Shown piece by piece: positions 27,705-36,298 of a stretch of 64,000 nt of DNA. The notes under the pieces were generated by a model, which did not search any database, had not been told where the DNA came from, and worked only from the letters and a program-made list of their open reading frames with translations. This stretch comes from Micavibrio_C sp046294845 (lineage in GTDB: Bacteria; Pseudomonadota; Alphaproteobacteria; Micavibrionales; Micavibrionaceae). The stretch spans positions 2,232,001-2,296,000 of the forward strand of contig JBKBNU010000001.1 in the NCBI GenBank assembly GCA_046294845.1. The letters are read 5' to 3'. Position numbers and translations under genes: made by a program. The stretch's first letter is position 1; every line of letters starts with the position of its first letter.

Positions 27705-28433
27705 TCAGGGCTGCGGTTTGGCGGCAGGCCTTTTCGTAGGGGCCAGACCCATTTGATTGGCCAAACCCTGCATGAACACGGTCACATCATCAACCACATG
27801 ATCGACAGCACTCGCAAACGCTGCAGGCAGCGTACGGCCATGCGAGGACCAAACTGTCTGCATTCCCATTTTTTTGGCCATAACGTGATTGGCGGCTGTA
27901 TCATCGGTAAAGATGACATCTTTGGGATCAGGGCTGCCCATAGCCTGCAATGCCAATTCAAACCCTTTAAAGCCTTTATGCTTGGGTTCCTCCTTATACA
28001 TTTCCAGCGCTATAATACGGTCATCCGGAAACCAGGGTCTGATATTGTTGATATCAACACAGTCACTTGCCCACACCATGTGGGAATGGGTCAGGATCAC
28101 ATGCTGGGCGTGACCGTTAAATTGGGCCATACAGCTTGGCAAATGGGGGATAGGTTTCACAATCGCGCGGTCAACACGCATATTATAACCCTGATGGAGA
28201 GCAAGCCAATCGGCACCATGATCATCAACCAGAACATCAAAGTAGGTTTTTCCTGCTCTAATGCTTTGCTCGATGAGATCCTTGACCTCAGCTGCGGTAA
28301 GATTTAATCCGCAATCTTCAATAGCAGCAGCGGCAGCGGCCATATTCATGACATCGGCTGCATTTGGATGAAACTTTTGAAGGTTATCATCCAGATCGTG
28401 AATAAAGTACAACATGGGCCAAACTCTAACCAT
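27705..28433 (-). CDS. HAD-family hydrolase (nucleotidase-like)
   Basis: 242 residues. Motif I is FIHDLDDNLQ, giving the D-x-D pair; a motif II threonine may be in VILTHSH, the motif III lysine lies around EEPKHKGFKGFE, and motif IV is VIFTDDTAANHVMAKKMGMQ. Such enzymes are usually phosphatases or 5'-nucleotidases, similar to the pyrimidine-nucleotidase branch; the substrate is not determinable. A second in-frame ATG at 28415 would place motif I nearer the N terminus, as is usual, so the true start may be there. The C terminus has a Pro/Lys/Ala tail. Confidence 0.8.
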   Translation of the reverse strand: MVRVWPMLYFIHDLDDNLQKFHPNAADVMNMAAAAAAIEDCGLNLTAAEVKDLIEQSIRAGKTYFDVLVDDHGADWLALHQGYNMRVDRAIVKPIPHLPSCMAQFNGHAQHVILTHSHMVWASDCVDINNIRPWFPDDRIIALEMYKEEPKHKGFKGFELALQAMGSPDPKDVIFTDDTAANHVMAKKMGMQTVWSSHGRTLPAAFASAVDHVVDDVTVFMQGLANQMGLAPTKRPAAKPQP

Positions 28434-28636
28434 ACAGAGATTGTTTTAGCAACAAAATCAGCATGTTCACAAAAATCAGCCCTTCACCACCCCACAGAAA
28501 CATATGTAAATCATTGTAAACAAAAGAAATTTAATAACGTGGATTTAAGGCTTCGTTGCGTCCTCTCCTTGCTCCCCTCCTGTCCGGACTGCTAGTCTTT
28601 GCCACTGGATAAATTATAAAGACCCTAGAATAAAAA

Positions 28637-29482
28637 ATGATTTCCCGATTGCCGTTTGTTTATGCCCTTGCCACCTGCGCCGCCGTTTATGCGCTCTGCA
28701 TGATAGCCTTTGGCTGGGGCCAACTGGTTGATACCTTCCGGCTGGCTGACCCTACCGGACTTTTCGGGTTTTTCATGCATGCCGCAAACTTTGTTTCAAA
28801 CATCTGCGTTGTGGTGATGGCAGTATTACTGGTGGTCTCCATCGAGAAGCGCCAACTTATCCCCTACAAGGTTTGTCTGCTCGTTTTCGGCATCAAGTTG
28901 TTGGAGGCGATAAGCTTGTCACCTTGCCTTATGGGATGGGGCGATGCTTTTTGTGGTCTATGGTGGGTGCTCCTGTCACAGGTTACAGCCCCCATACTGA
29001 TCGTCATCACTTTTGTTTTCCTGATAACCTCTGGCAAGAAAGTACTTGTGCGCACAGCATTTGGTCTTGCCACCGTTATCCTGACCGCAGGAACATTATC
29101 GTTTCTTCTTCTGACACCCAAAACCCATGAAGCCTGCATGGATCTGGATAGCATCACCGGCCGCGCCGCCTGCCTGGAGAAATTTGCCCTTCGGGACAGC
29201 AACGTTGAGATATGCCGAAAAATCGAATTTCGTTCGACACGCTTTAACTGCCTTTACAATGTGGCGCGTGATACAGAAACCCCTGCCCTTTGTGAGGAAA
29301 TCACAGATCCTGCAGAGGCTGAAATTGCATCCTATGAAACGCCTTCTTTGCAAACCAAGGATCTTTGTTACTATCTGCTTGGCTTTAAAATGCGCAGTCA
29401 GGATATGTGCCAAAAAGTTAATGACGAAGAAATGCGGAACACCTGTATAAAGGGCACAGGGTCCGCAACGGCCAAACAATAA
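28637..29482 (+). CDS. Membrane protein with a cysteine-rich helical C-terminal tail
   Basis: 281 residues. Four to five hydrophobic segments fill the first 165 residues (FVYALATCAAVYALCMIAFG, FVSNICVVVMAVLLVV, VTAPILIVITFVFLIT, AFGLATVILTAGTLSFLLL). The remaining 115 are soluble with eight cysteines in a repeating pattern of the type IC-x2-I ... FNC, ALC-x2-I ... DLC, DMC-x2-V ... NTC, which suggests small disulfide-bonded helical hairpins. If the tail is periplasmic, disulfides are plausible. No named family. 28 bp ahead of xthA, perhaps co-transcribed. 28434-28636 upstream holds no gene I can support. Confidence 0.65.
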   Translation: MISRLPFVYALATCAAVYALCMIAFGWGQLVDTFRLADPTGLFGFFMHAANFVSNICVVVMAVLLVVSIEKRQLIPYKVCLLVFGIKLLEAISLSPCLMGWGDAFCGLWWVLLSQVTAPILIVITFVFLITSGKKVLVRTAFGLATVILTAGTLSFLLLTPKTHEACMDLDSITGRAACLEKFALRDSNVEICRKIEFRSTRFNCLYNVARDTETPALCEEITDPAEAEIASYETPSLQTKDLCYYLLGFKMRSQDMCQKVNDEEMRNTCIKGTGSATAKQ

Positions 29483-29510
29483 CCTCTGTATAAATCTGGA
29501 ATATTGAAAG

Positions 29511-30272
29511 ATGAAAATTGCCATCTGGAACGTCAATTCGATCAAGGCCCGTCTCGACCATGTACGCAACTGGTTGCTGGACGTGAAACCGGATGTCCTG
29601 ATGATACAGGAATTAAAGGGACTAGAATTTCCAGCCGATGCTTTTGAAGGGCTGGGCTATGACATCCATTATGTCGGGCAAAAGGCTTATAACGGCGTAG
29701 CTACATTCAGTCGCGAGGAAGCAAGTGTGGGGCTGGACCGCTTGCCCGGCGATGATAATGACGAACAAGCCCGTTACCTTGAAATCGATCTGGGCGGGAT
29801 AACCCTGATCAATATCTATGCGCCCAACGGCAATCCTGTGGACACCGAGAAATTCACCTACAAGCTCGCCTGGCTTGAAAGGTTGCGTTTGCGTTTGGCA
29901 ACCCTGAGGGCGCAAGCCGTCCCCTTTGTGATCGGTGGTGACTTCAACATCATTCCCGAAGAAAAGGATTGCTTTGATCCCAAGGTCTGGGCGAATGATG
30001 CGCTCTTTCGTCTGGAAACCCGTCAGGCATGGCGAGCGCTAACCTATCTCGGCCTGACCGATGCCTTGCGGATCAATAATTCCGAATCTGCCCAATATAC
30101 ATTCTGGGATTATCAGGCGGGGGCATGGCCGCAGAATAAGGGCATCCGCATTGACCATTTCCTGCTTTCGCCCGTCATCGCCGACAGATTTGTTTCCTGT
30201 ACGGTGGATCGCACACCGCGTGGCTGGGATAAAGCGTCCGATCACACCCCTGTCGTGCTGGAGATTGCCTGA
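29511..30272 (+). CDS. xthA: Exodeoxyribonuclease III
   Basis: 253 residues of the EEP nuclease family. Key motifs are IAIWNVNSIKARLDHV (Asn), MIQELKG (Glu), YAPNGNP, FVIGGDFNIIPEEKDCFDP (Asp/Asn), GIRIDHFLLS and the catalytic His in SDHTPVVLEI. It acts as apurinic/apyrimidinic endonuclease and 3'-5' exonuclease in base-excision repair. Its TGA overlaps the ATG of the next gene (TGATG), so the two are translationally coupled. Confidence 0.95.
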   Translation: MKIAIWNVNSIKARLDHVRNWLLDVKPDVLMIQELKGLEFPADAFEGLGYDIHYVGQKAYNGVATFSREEASVGLDRLPGDDNDEQARYLEIDLGGITLINIYAPNGNPVDTEKFTYKLAWLERLRLRLATLRAQAVPFVIGGDFNIIPEEKDCFDPKVWANDALFRLETRQAWRALTYLGLTDALRINNSESAQYTFWDYQAGAWPQNKGIRIDHFLLSPVIADRFVSCTVDRTPRGWDKASDHTPVVLEIA

Positions 30273-30889
30273 TGAAATACAAAGGTTTGATCATCGCCTG
30301 CTTTCTAGTGGCAGCCTGCTCCCACGAAGGCCCCGCCCGCGATTATCACCCCTATCTTGCCAGCAAGGGGATTTCTTCCATAGCGCCTGATGCCATACCG
30401 CATTGTCATGGTTATGGCTGCCGCCTACACAGCACCGTAAGCCTTGAGAAGAGTGAATGGAAACAAGTAGGGCAATACTTCAAAACAGGTCGTGACGCGG
30501 TTCAGGAGCGGGATGCTATAGCCAAAGCCATCGGAACACTTGAAACATTGGTCGGCAAAAAAGCCGGCACGGATACCGATATAGCCGGTACTTACAGGAC
30601 ACTGGGGAATGATCAGCATGACTGTGTTGACGAGAGTGTAAATACGACTGTTTATTTATCGTTGTTACAACAGAAAAACTTGCTGAAGCATCATGACATT
30701 TCAACCATATCGACCCGCATCCCCCTCTTTGGTGGCGGTCTTGGATTTCACCAAACAGCCGTGATTGTCGAAAAGGAAACAGGTCAACGTTACGCCGTAG
30801 ATAGCTGGTTCCACGATAACGGCCATGCGGCAGCTGTTATCCCCCTTGCGGACTGGATTTATGGATGGGATCCTCCAAAAGGTAAATAA
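30272..30889 (+). CDS. Lipoprotein with a possible papain-like Cys-His-Asp triad
   Basis: 205 residues. A lipoprotein signal (LIIACFLVAAC, lipobox VAAC at residues 13-16) is followed by a soluble domain. DQHDCVDESVNT, then GFHQTAVIVE and RYAVDSWFHDNG give a Cys, a His and an Asp in the order and local setting of transglutaminase/papain-like folds. If correct, it would be an envelope-anchored peptidase or amidase. The family name is not certain. It overlaps the xthA stop, an unexpected pairing of a repair enzyme with a lipoprotein. Confidence 0.6.
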   Translation: MKYKGLIIACFLVAACSHEGPARDYHPYLASKGISSIAPDAIPHCHGYGCRLHSTVSLEKSEWKQVGQYFKTGRDAVQERDAIAKAIGTLETLVGKKAGTDTDIAGTYRTLGNDQHDCVDESVNTTVYLSLLQQKNLLKHHDISTISTRIPLFGGGLGFHQTAVIVEKETGQRYAVDSWFHDNGHAAAVIPLADWIYGWDPPKGK

Positions 30890-31002
30890 ATTCTGGAAAA
30901 TACTTTCCCCTGAACAGCCCAATCCTTTGGTCAATCAAGCCTTTTTCTTAAAAGGCAGGAATGCTAGAGTGCGGCACTGGCTTATGTAAGGAAGGGACCG
31001 TC

Positions 31003-31905
31003 ATGATGCACAGCCTGCTGCAAATCCGCAAAGAAGTACCTTTTAAACGTCCACTTCTGGCCGCCTTGCTGTTGGCCTGCGGGGCACTGTCAGCCTGTTA
31101 CATACCCACTATGGATATGAAAAAACAGACGCTTATGCGTCTGGCCGTTCCTTCGGGCATGATGGCCCGCGAAATTCCTGCCGATCCCTATATCATTACA
31201 TCTTATGAGCGTGTGGCCCGCAAAAACGATGTCGCAACCGTCTATATCGAAGGTGGCCAGATCCTCTGGGATGATTTCATCAAGGAACGTGAAGTGGCTA
31301 CGCCGATGAACCCACTGGCTCTGCACATGGCTACACGCGATTTGTCAGCCAACGTGATCTGGCTTGCCCGTCCTTGCCAATACACAACCAAGCTTGATGG
31401 CAGCGCCTGCAGCCGCGATGAATTTACAAGTGGCCGCTACAGCCTTGCCAATCTGAAAGCCATGAATAGAGCCCTTGATAATGTGCGCCGCAAATACGGC
31501 TTCACCGGATTTAATCTGGTAGGTGTGGCCGATGGTGCAGGAGTTGCTGTTCATCTGGCTGCATCACGTAAGGACGTCTTAAGCCTGCGCACTGTAGCAG
31601 GTGTTCTTGATACGTATGTCTTCACCCAAGTCTATATGCCCGAAGAGCATGAAGTATTTGTCGACAAATCATCAAACAATCCCGGGATGCACGCCGCCTA
31701 TCTGGCCAAGCTGCCGCAGCACCACTTTATCGGTGAGTGGGATCAAACAGTCGGACCGGAAATGGCCCAGAGCTTCCGTCATGCTGCCGGAAACTCGGCT
31801 TGCATACGTGTCAGTGAAGTCAAGGGCACAACCGATGAAAAAGGTTGGGTCAACCGCTGGCCGGACCTGCTGAAAAATCCGGTTGATTGCAAAGCCGGAC
31901 AATAA
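31003..31905 (+). CDS. Lipoprotein, alpha/beta-hydrolase fold with degenerate active site
   Basis: 300 residues from ATG 31003 with GGAAGGG upstream. A lipobox is present (LLACGALSAC). The body follows a known envelope alpha/beta-hydrolase pattern: VIWLARPCQYT, CSRDEFTSGRYS, FNLVGVADGAG, TVAGVLDT, LPQHHFIGEWDQTVGP and KGWVNRWPDLL. The nucleophile elbow, normally G-x-S-x-G, reads GVADG, so Ser is replaced by Ala, and the expected catalytic His before GW is missing (TTDEKGW). It is therefore probably a non-enzymatic binding protein. The frame also opens upstream at 30961, which lacks a ribosome site. Confidence 0.7.
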   Translation: MMHSLLQIRKEVPFKRPLLAALLLACGALSACYIPTMDMKKQTLMRLAVPSGMMAREIPADPYIITSYERVARKNDVATVYIEGGQILWDDFIKEREVATPMNPLALHMATRDLSANVIWLARPCQYTTKLDGSACSRDEFTSGRYSLANLKAMNRALDNVRRKYGFTGFNLVGVADGAGVAVHLAASRKDVLSLRTVAGVLDTYVFTQVYMPEEHEVFVDKSSNNPGMHAAYLAKLPQHHFIGEWDQTVGPEMAQSFRHAAGNSACIRVSEVKGTTDEKGWVNRWPDLLKNPVDCKAGQ

Positions 31906-31943
31906 CCGCCCAATAATCACTAACCCTGTTTTATTGGCAGAAC

Positions 31944-32010
31944 CGTGAGGGACAGACCCTCACGCCAGACGAAGGCTTTGTGTAAAGCCTCATCACGCAA
32001 TCTTGTCGTG
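31944..32010. other. Three consecutive hairpins, possible structured RNA or palindromic element
   Basis: CGTGAGGG (31944-31951) pairs with CCCTCACG (31957-31964); AGGCTTT (31973-31979) pairs with AAAGCCT (31984-31990); CACG and CGTG at about 31994-32010 form a third, weaker stem. No T run follows, so these are not simple terminators. On the minus strand the same stretch is an open frame reading RLRDEALHKAFVWREGLSLT without a start codon. It lies in the 250-bp gap between two plus-strand genes. Confidence 0.4.
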
Positions 32011-32082
32011 CCAGCTATAACGATACATTCCGAATTATTTTACAAGACATTGATATATATAATAAAAGTTATGATTTTTTAT

Positions 32083-32111
32083 TTGACGTATTGCCGAAAC
32101 ATCTGTTATAC
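32083..32111 (+). promoter_or_regulatory. Sigma-70-like promoter for the gene at 32155
   Basis: TTGACG (32083-32088) and TTATAC (32106-32111) are separated by exactly 17 bp in an A+T-rich tract, about 44 bp before the ATG. Confidence 0.65.
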
Positions 32112-32154
32112 CGAAAAAATCATCAACATAAACCAGTGAGGTTCAGTATCGTGC

Positions 32155-32571
32155 ATGTTACAACAACACATAGACCATACATTTAATGCGATTGCCCCTT
32201 TACAGACATTTGCTCTCCAGACTCTGATTAACGAGGCAGAGAGAATTAAGCAGTGTTTTGTACCCCCGTTAAAAAAAGATCTGGCCAAGATCGGGGAAGC
32301 GCTGAACACCGATTCCATAGCTGATCTCGGAACGAGCACCGGTGGCAGCCCCTACAATATGGCGCAGCAATGGCAAAAAAATTATTCAGATGCCCATACA
32401 GCGTCGCTTATTCTGCAACACATGAAGGCACAGGGCATTGAAAAACTGGAGCTGGACTCATCCAGAAACTGGTACGAGCAAGTCATTGAGATGGCTATAG
32501 CCGACCCGGAAAAATGCCCGCCCGGAGCCCGCATTTCACGCACAAACGCTTATTCCATGACACTTCGTTGA
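32155..32571 (+). CDS. Small unknown protein
   Basis: 138 residues, no signal peptide, helical N-terminal half (TFALQTLINEAERIKQCF), then a Gly/Ser/Asn-rich turn (GTSTGGSPYNMAQQWQKNY) and a tail with two cysteines in total. It has a good promoter but a poor ribosome-binding site (GTGAGG about 14 bases upstream). I recognise no domain. It stands alone between two lipoprotein or secreted-protein genes. Confidence 0.5.
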   Translation: MLQQHIDHTFNAIAPLQTFALQTLINEAERIKQCFVPPLKKDLAKIGEALNTDSIADLGTSTGGSPYNMAQQWQKNYSDAHTASLILQHMKAQGIEKLELDSSRNWYEQVIEMAIADPEKCPPGARISRTNAYSMTLR

Positions 32572-32620
32572 CGTCACTGAGAAACTAACAATCTCTCTGA
32601 TAACAAATAAGAAAAATCTT

Positions 32621-33118
32621 CTACTTCTTTAATGATTGCAAGGTCTCGCTGAACCCATCCAGCGAGACTGGCAGTCTCGCAGGCTGGCCATCATAGGTAT
32701 AAAAGCTCAAGGTCATCATCTTGCCCTGCCCCATCAGTTTGATGATATCGGGCGGCAACACCAAGAAGGCATAACATCCATCGGTCAGGCAATAACGCGG
32801 TTTGAAACTGACCGTGTCCTTATCGTCAATCGTCAGGCTGAAACCTTGGGTCAGTTCAACACCGAGCGGCGCAATCAGGACAGCCCGCGCATCATCTCCT
32901 TCAGGGGGCATAGCCACAGCCATTTCCAGCACACGGGCCCCTGACTGTTGATCCATCAAACGCTGGACCATTTCACACACCTTACCCTCCGTGTCCGTAC
33001 AGCGTTTAACCCAGCTTGATTCAGCCGCCGAAGCCGTGGGCATAAATCCGGCCATGAGCAGACCCGCAGCCATAAACCCGTTAAGAAAGATCAAGCCTGA
33101 ATGGTTTTTTATTTTCAT
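32621..33118 (-). CDS. IalB-family (invasion-associated locus B-like) secreted protein
   Basis: 165 residues: signal peptide to about residue 31 (TASAAES), then WVKRCTDTEGKVCEMVQRL, RAVLIAPLGVELTQGFSLTI DD and FKPRYCLTDGCYAFLVLP. The paired cysteines (KRC/KVC and RYC/DGC) and the LIAPLGV phrase match the alphaproteobacterial IalB family, periplasmic proteins of uncertain role. It ends before the 3' side of the plus-strand gene at 32155 and has its own start 54 bp from tRNA-Thr. Confidence 0.8.
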   Translation of the reverse strand: MKIKNHSGLIFLNGFMAAGLLMAGFMPTASAAESSWVKRCTDTEGKVCEMVQRLMDQQSGARVLEMAVAMPPEGDDARAVLIAPLGVELTQGFSLTIDDKDTVSFKPRYCLTDGCYAFLVLPPDIIKLMGQGKMMTLSFYTYDGQPARLPVSLDGFSETLQSLKK

Positions 33119-33171
33119 AATTATCCCTGAGGGGTGAGGATTATAAATATCAGGGAGAGTCTAACAAAGAC

Positions 33172-33246
33172 TGGTGCTGCTGGCGAGGATTGAACTCGCG
33201 GCCTTACCCTTACCAAGGGTACGCTCTACCACTGAGCTACAGCAGC
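33172..33246 (-). tRNA. tRNA-Thr (GGT anticodon)
   Basis: 75 nt including an encoded CCA. The acceptor arms GCTGCTG and CAGCAGC pair perfectly, the D-arm contains AGCTCAGTGGTAGAGC, the anticodon loop TTGGTAA gives GGT between CCC/GGG stems, and the T-arm reads GTTCAATCC. Confidence 0.95.
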
Positions 33247-33398
33247 GTTCATGAGAGGGAGCGAAGATATCCCACAACGGGGCGGACGTTACAATAAAAA
33301 AACTGGCCTGTCACGCCCGATTTGATTATAAATCCCCCTTAAATCAGACAGAAATAACAAGCGATTTTGGCCCCTTAAACCCGCGGGATTCGGACAAA

Positions 33399-34127
33399 AT
33401 GACGAATCAGACTAAAATGACGCCCAAGGCCCGTGCCGATGCCAAAAGGGCCGAAGCGATGCGCGAAAACCTGAAGCGCCGTAAATTGCAGCAAAAGGAA
33501 CAAAGTGAAATGCTGAAAAGCCAAGGCCAAACCGTGATCCAGCCCTTGTCGGAAAATGCCGCCAGCGCCATGCCCGGCATCATGCCGGACCATTGGATCC
33601 GTGAATTGGCCCAAAAGGAAGGCATGATTGAACCCTTCGTCGAAAAACAAAAGCGCGAAGGCAATATTTCTTATGGTCTGTCTTCCTATGGTTATGATGC
33701 GCGCTGCGCCGATGAATTCATGATCTTCACCAACGTCAATAATGCCGTGGTCGATCCGAAAGATTTCAGCAACCAGAGCTTTGTCGAGCGTAAGACTGAT
33801 GTCTGCATCATTCCGCCCAACAGCTTCGCCCTAGCGCGCACGGTTGAATATTTCCGCATCCCCAAAGATGTTCTGGTGATTTGCTTGGGCAAAAGTACCT
33901 ATGCCCGTTGCGGCATTATCGTGAATGTCACTCCGCTAGAGCCGGGATGGGAAGGTCATGTGACGCTGGAGTTTTCGAACACAACACCGCTGCCCGCGAA
34001 GATTTACGCCAATGAAGGTGTCTGCCAGTTCCTGTTCTTCAAGGGATCCAGCCCTTGCGAAGTCAGCTATGCCGACCGCAGTGGCAAATATATGGGCCAA
34101 ACAGGTGTGACATTACCACGCCTATAG
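33399..34127 (+). CDS. dcd: dCTP deaminase with a basic N-terminal extension
   Basis: 242 residues. The conserved dCTP deaminase body runs from about residue 61 (IMPDHWIRELA) through GLSSYGYDARCADEF, GKSTYARCGIIVNVTPLEPG (proton-relay region), VTLEFSNTTPLPAKIYANEG with the catalytic Glu, and GKYMGQTG. It deaminates dCTP to dUTP for thymidylate synthesis. The first 58 residues (KARADAKRAEAMRENLKRRK...) are highly basic and not part of the usual 184-residue enzyme. They resemble the small basic ORFs found by themselves in related genomes, so this may be a fusion. Internal ATGs at 33570 and 33582 lack a ribosome site. Confidence 0.9.
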   Translation: MTNQTKMTPKARADAKRAEAMRENLKRRKLQQKEQSEMLKSQGQTVIQPLSENAASAMPGIMPDHWIRELAQKEGMIEPFVEKQKREGNISYGLSSYGYDARCADEFMIFTNVNNAVVDPKDFSNQSFVERKTDVCIIPPNSFALARTVEYFRIPKDVLVICLGKSTYARCGIIVNVTPLEPGWEGHVTLEFSNTTPLPAKIYANEGVCQFLFFKGSSPCEVSYADRSGKYMGQTGVTLPRL

Positions 34128-34181
34128 AATTGCCGGATCAATACAACACTTATAACAATAAGACCCAAGGACTATAGAGGA

Positions 34182-35534
34182 ATGACTTTGCCTTCACAAA
34201 ACACTGTATCGCTGATCCCTTCTGCCGAGCAATCTACCGTAAGCGAGAAGAAGGGTTCCGACCTGATCCGTATTCATGGCGGCAAACGTCTTAACGGCAC
34301 CATTGAAATCAGTGGCGCCAAAAACTCTGGTCTGAAGCTGATGTGCGCATCCTTGTTGACAGCCGACATGATGCGTTTCACCAATATGCCCAATTCCCTG
34401 CGCGATATCCGCACCCTGATCAAGGTACTGGAAAGCATTGGCGTCACCGTAGCCACCGGTCCCGATGGCACGATGGCGATACAGGCCAAAGATATCAATG
34501 ATAGCCACGCGGATTATGAGCTGGTACGCCAGATGCGCGCCAGTATTCTGGTTCTAGGACCCCTGCTCTCCCGTATGGGGGAGGCCACCGTATCTTTGCC
34601 GGGCGGCTGCGCGATCGGCACACGGCCGATTGACCTGCATTTGATGGGTCTTGAAAAAATGGGCGCCGAAATCACGCTGGAAGATGGTTATGTCCACGCC
34701 AAGGCACCGAATGGCCTGAAAGGTGCAGAAATCACCTTCCCGAAAGTGTCTGTGGGTGCCACAGAAAACATCATGATGGCCGCAACCTTGGCCAAGGGTA
34801 AAACCGTCCTGTTCAATGCTGCGCAAGAGCCGGAGATCAGCGATCTCGGCAATTGCCTGATTGCCATGGGCGCCAAAATCTCGGGCCTTGGCACATCGGA
34901 AATCACCATTGAGGGCGTTGAAAAACTGCATGGGGCCACCTATCACGTCATTGCTGACCGTATTGAAACCGGTACATACATGATTGCCGTTGCCCTGACG
35001 GGCGGGACTTTGCGTCTGAAAAATACACAGCTTGAATTTCTAAAAGCGTTGGTTGGCCCCCTGAAGGCTGCCGGCGTTTCCTTTGATGAAGAGGGTGATG
35101 ATATTATAGTTCACCGCAACGGCAAACCGCTCGTGGGCACAGATATCATGACCGAACCCTACCCGGGCTTCCCGACCGACTTGCAGGCCCAGTTCATGAC
35201 CATGCTGACACAATGCGAAGGCGCGGGCATGGTCACGGAGACCGTCTTTGAAAACCGCTTTATGCACGTTCCCGAGCTTTGCCGGATGGGCGCAAACATC
35301 ACCGTCCATGGCGGTTCTGCGATTGTACGCGGCGTGCGTAAGCTGAAAGGGGCCGATGTCATGGCCACCGATTTGCGTGCTTCCGTCGCTTTGGTTCTAG
35401 CCGGATTAATGGCCGAAGGCACAACCACCGTCCACCGCATCTATCACCTTGATCGTGGCTATGAAAATCTGGTTGAAAAACTGCAGGCTTGTGGCGCTGA
35501 AATTGAACGTATTCCCGGAACCGAGGCCTTATAG
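34182..35534 (+). CDS. murA: UDP-N-acetylglucosamine 1-carboxyvinyltransferase
   Basis: 450 residues. It catalyses the first committed step of peptidoglycan synthesis, transferring enolpyruvate to UDP-GlcNAc. Visible are LNGTIEISGAKNSGLKLM (conserved Lys/Asn), the catalytic cysteine in SLPGGCAIGTRPIDLH (fosfomycin target), PKVSVGATENIMMAA, TEPYPGFPTDLQAQ and the terminal IYHLDRGYENL. About 25 extra polar residues precede the usual N terminus. Esterase, UPF0262, glpD and glpK follow with short gaps, probably one transcript. Confidence 0.97.
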   Translation: MTLPSQNTVSLIPSAEQSTVSEKKGSDLIRIHGGKRLNGTIEISGAKNSGLKLMCASLLTADMMRFTNMPNSLRDIRTLIKVLESIGVTVATGPDGTMAIQAKDINDSHADYELVRQMRASILVLGPLLSRMGEATVSLPGGCAIGTRPIDLHLMGLEKMGAEITLEDGYVHAKAPNGLKGAEITFPKVSVGATENIMMAATLAKGKTVLFNAAQEPEISDLGNCLIAMGAKISGLGTSEITIEGVEKLHGATYHVIADRIETGTYMIAVALTGGTLRLKNTQLEFLKALVGPLKAAGVSFDEEGDDIIVHRNGKPLVGTDIMTEPYPGFPTDLQAQFMTMLTQCEGAGMVTETVFENRFMHVPELCRMGANITVHGGSAIVRGVRKLKGADVMATDLRASVALVLAGLMAEGTTTVHRIYHLDRGYENLVEKLQACGAEIERIPGTEAL

Positions 35535-35537
35535 GAG

Positions 35538-36284
35538 ATGGGAAAAATCGTCTGGCACTATGATGAAATTATGCCGGCTGATCGCCTCCAAGCCTCTGCT
35601 CTGATCCTTGTATTGCATGGTTTTGGCAATACGAAAGATGACTATAAAAATATCGGAAAATCATTCGCCTCTCAATTCCCCGAGGCCCGCATCATTACGC
35701 CCGATGCCCCTCTCCAAACCATGAACAGTCTTCCCGCGTTGGCACGGATGATCGTAAAGGCCAAGACACCCAAAGAAAATTTCGAAGAAGCCCGAAAGGG
35801 CCGCAGCTGGTACAACGTAAACCCGCTAACATTGAAATGGCGGATACGCAGCAATGCTATCCCCGAAGTATCACAACTCAACGATTTTATAACAACCCAA
35901 CTGGAAAAAGATCATCTGCCTGATTCCCGTCTGATCCTGTTCGGATTTTCGCAAGGGGGGTCGATGGCCCTCATGGCAGGTTTACGCCGCCAGCGCCCGC
36001 CCGGCATGGTTATTTGCCATTCGGGGTTTTTACCTGCCGCCTTTACCGCCGTTAGCAAACCGCAAGTTGAAATCATTCGGGGTCAAAAGGAATTTGAACA
36101 TGATAAAGGTGCTGTCATTCGCTTTCTGGGATATGACTACAAGAATACAGCACAAAGTCTGGAGCAGATAGGTCAACCACAAACCACCCATATCATTCCT
36201 GACCTTGACCACTCTATCAATAAAGAGTCTCTGGCCACGGCCACGCAGCTCATCCGTCAAAAACTTTCTTTTACTCCTGCCTGA
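35538..36284 (+). CDS. Carboxylesterase/phospholipase-type alpha/beta hydrolase
   Basis: 248 residues of the PF02230-like esterase group. LILVLHGFGNTKDDYKNIG gives the oxyanion region, ILFGFSQGGSMALMAG the nucleophile elbow with Ser, and LDHSINKESL the catalytic His. The acidic residue is not obvious (region RGQKEFEHDKG). The SWYNVNPLTLKW segment matches the variable lid region of this group. Substrate unknown. It starts 3 bp after murA. Confidence 0.8.
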   Translation: MGKIVWHYDEIMPADRLQASALILVLHGFGNTKDDYKNIGKSFASQFPEARIITPDAPLQTMNSLPALARMIVKAKTPKENFEEARKGRSWYNVNPLTLKWRIRSNAIPEVSQLNDFITTQLEKDHLPDSRLILFGFSQGGSMALMAGLRRQRPPGMVICHSGFLPAAFTAVSKPQVEIIRGQKEFEHDKGAVIRFLGYDYKNTAQSLEQIGQPQTTHIIPDLDHSINKESLATATQLIRQKLSFTPA

Positions 36285-36298
36285 TCAGGAGAATAAGA

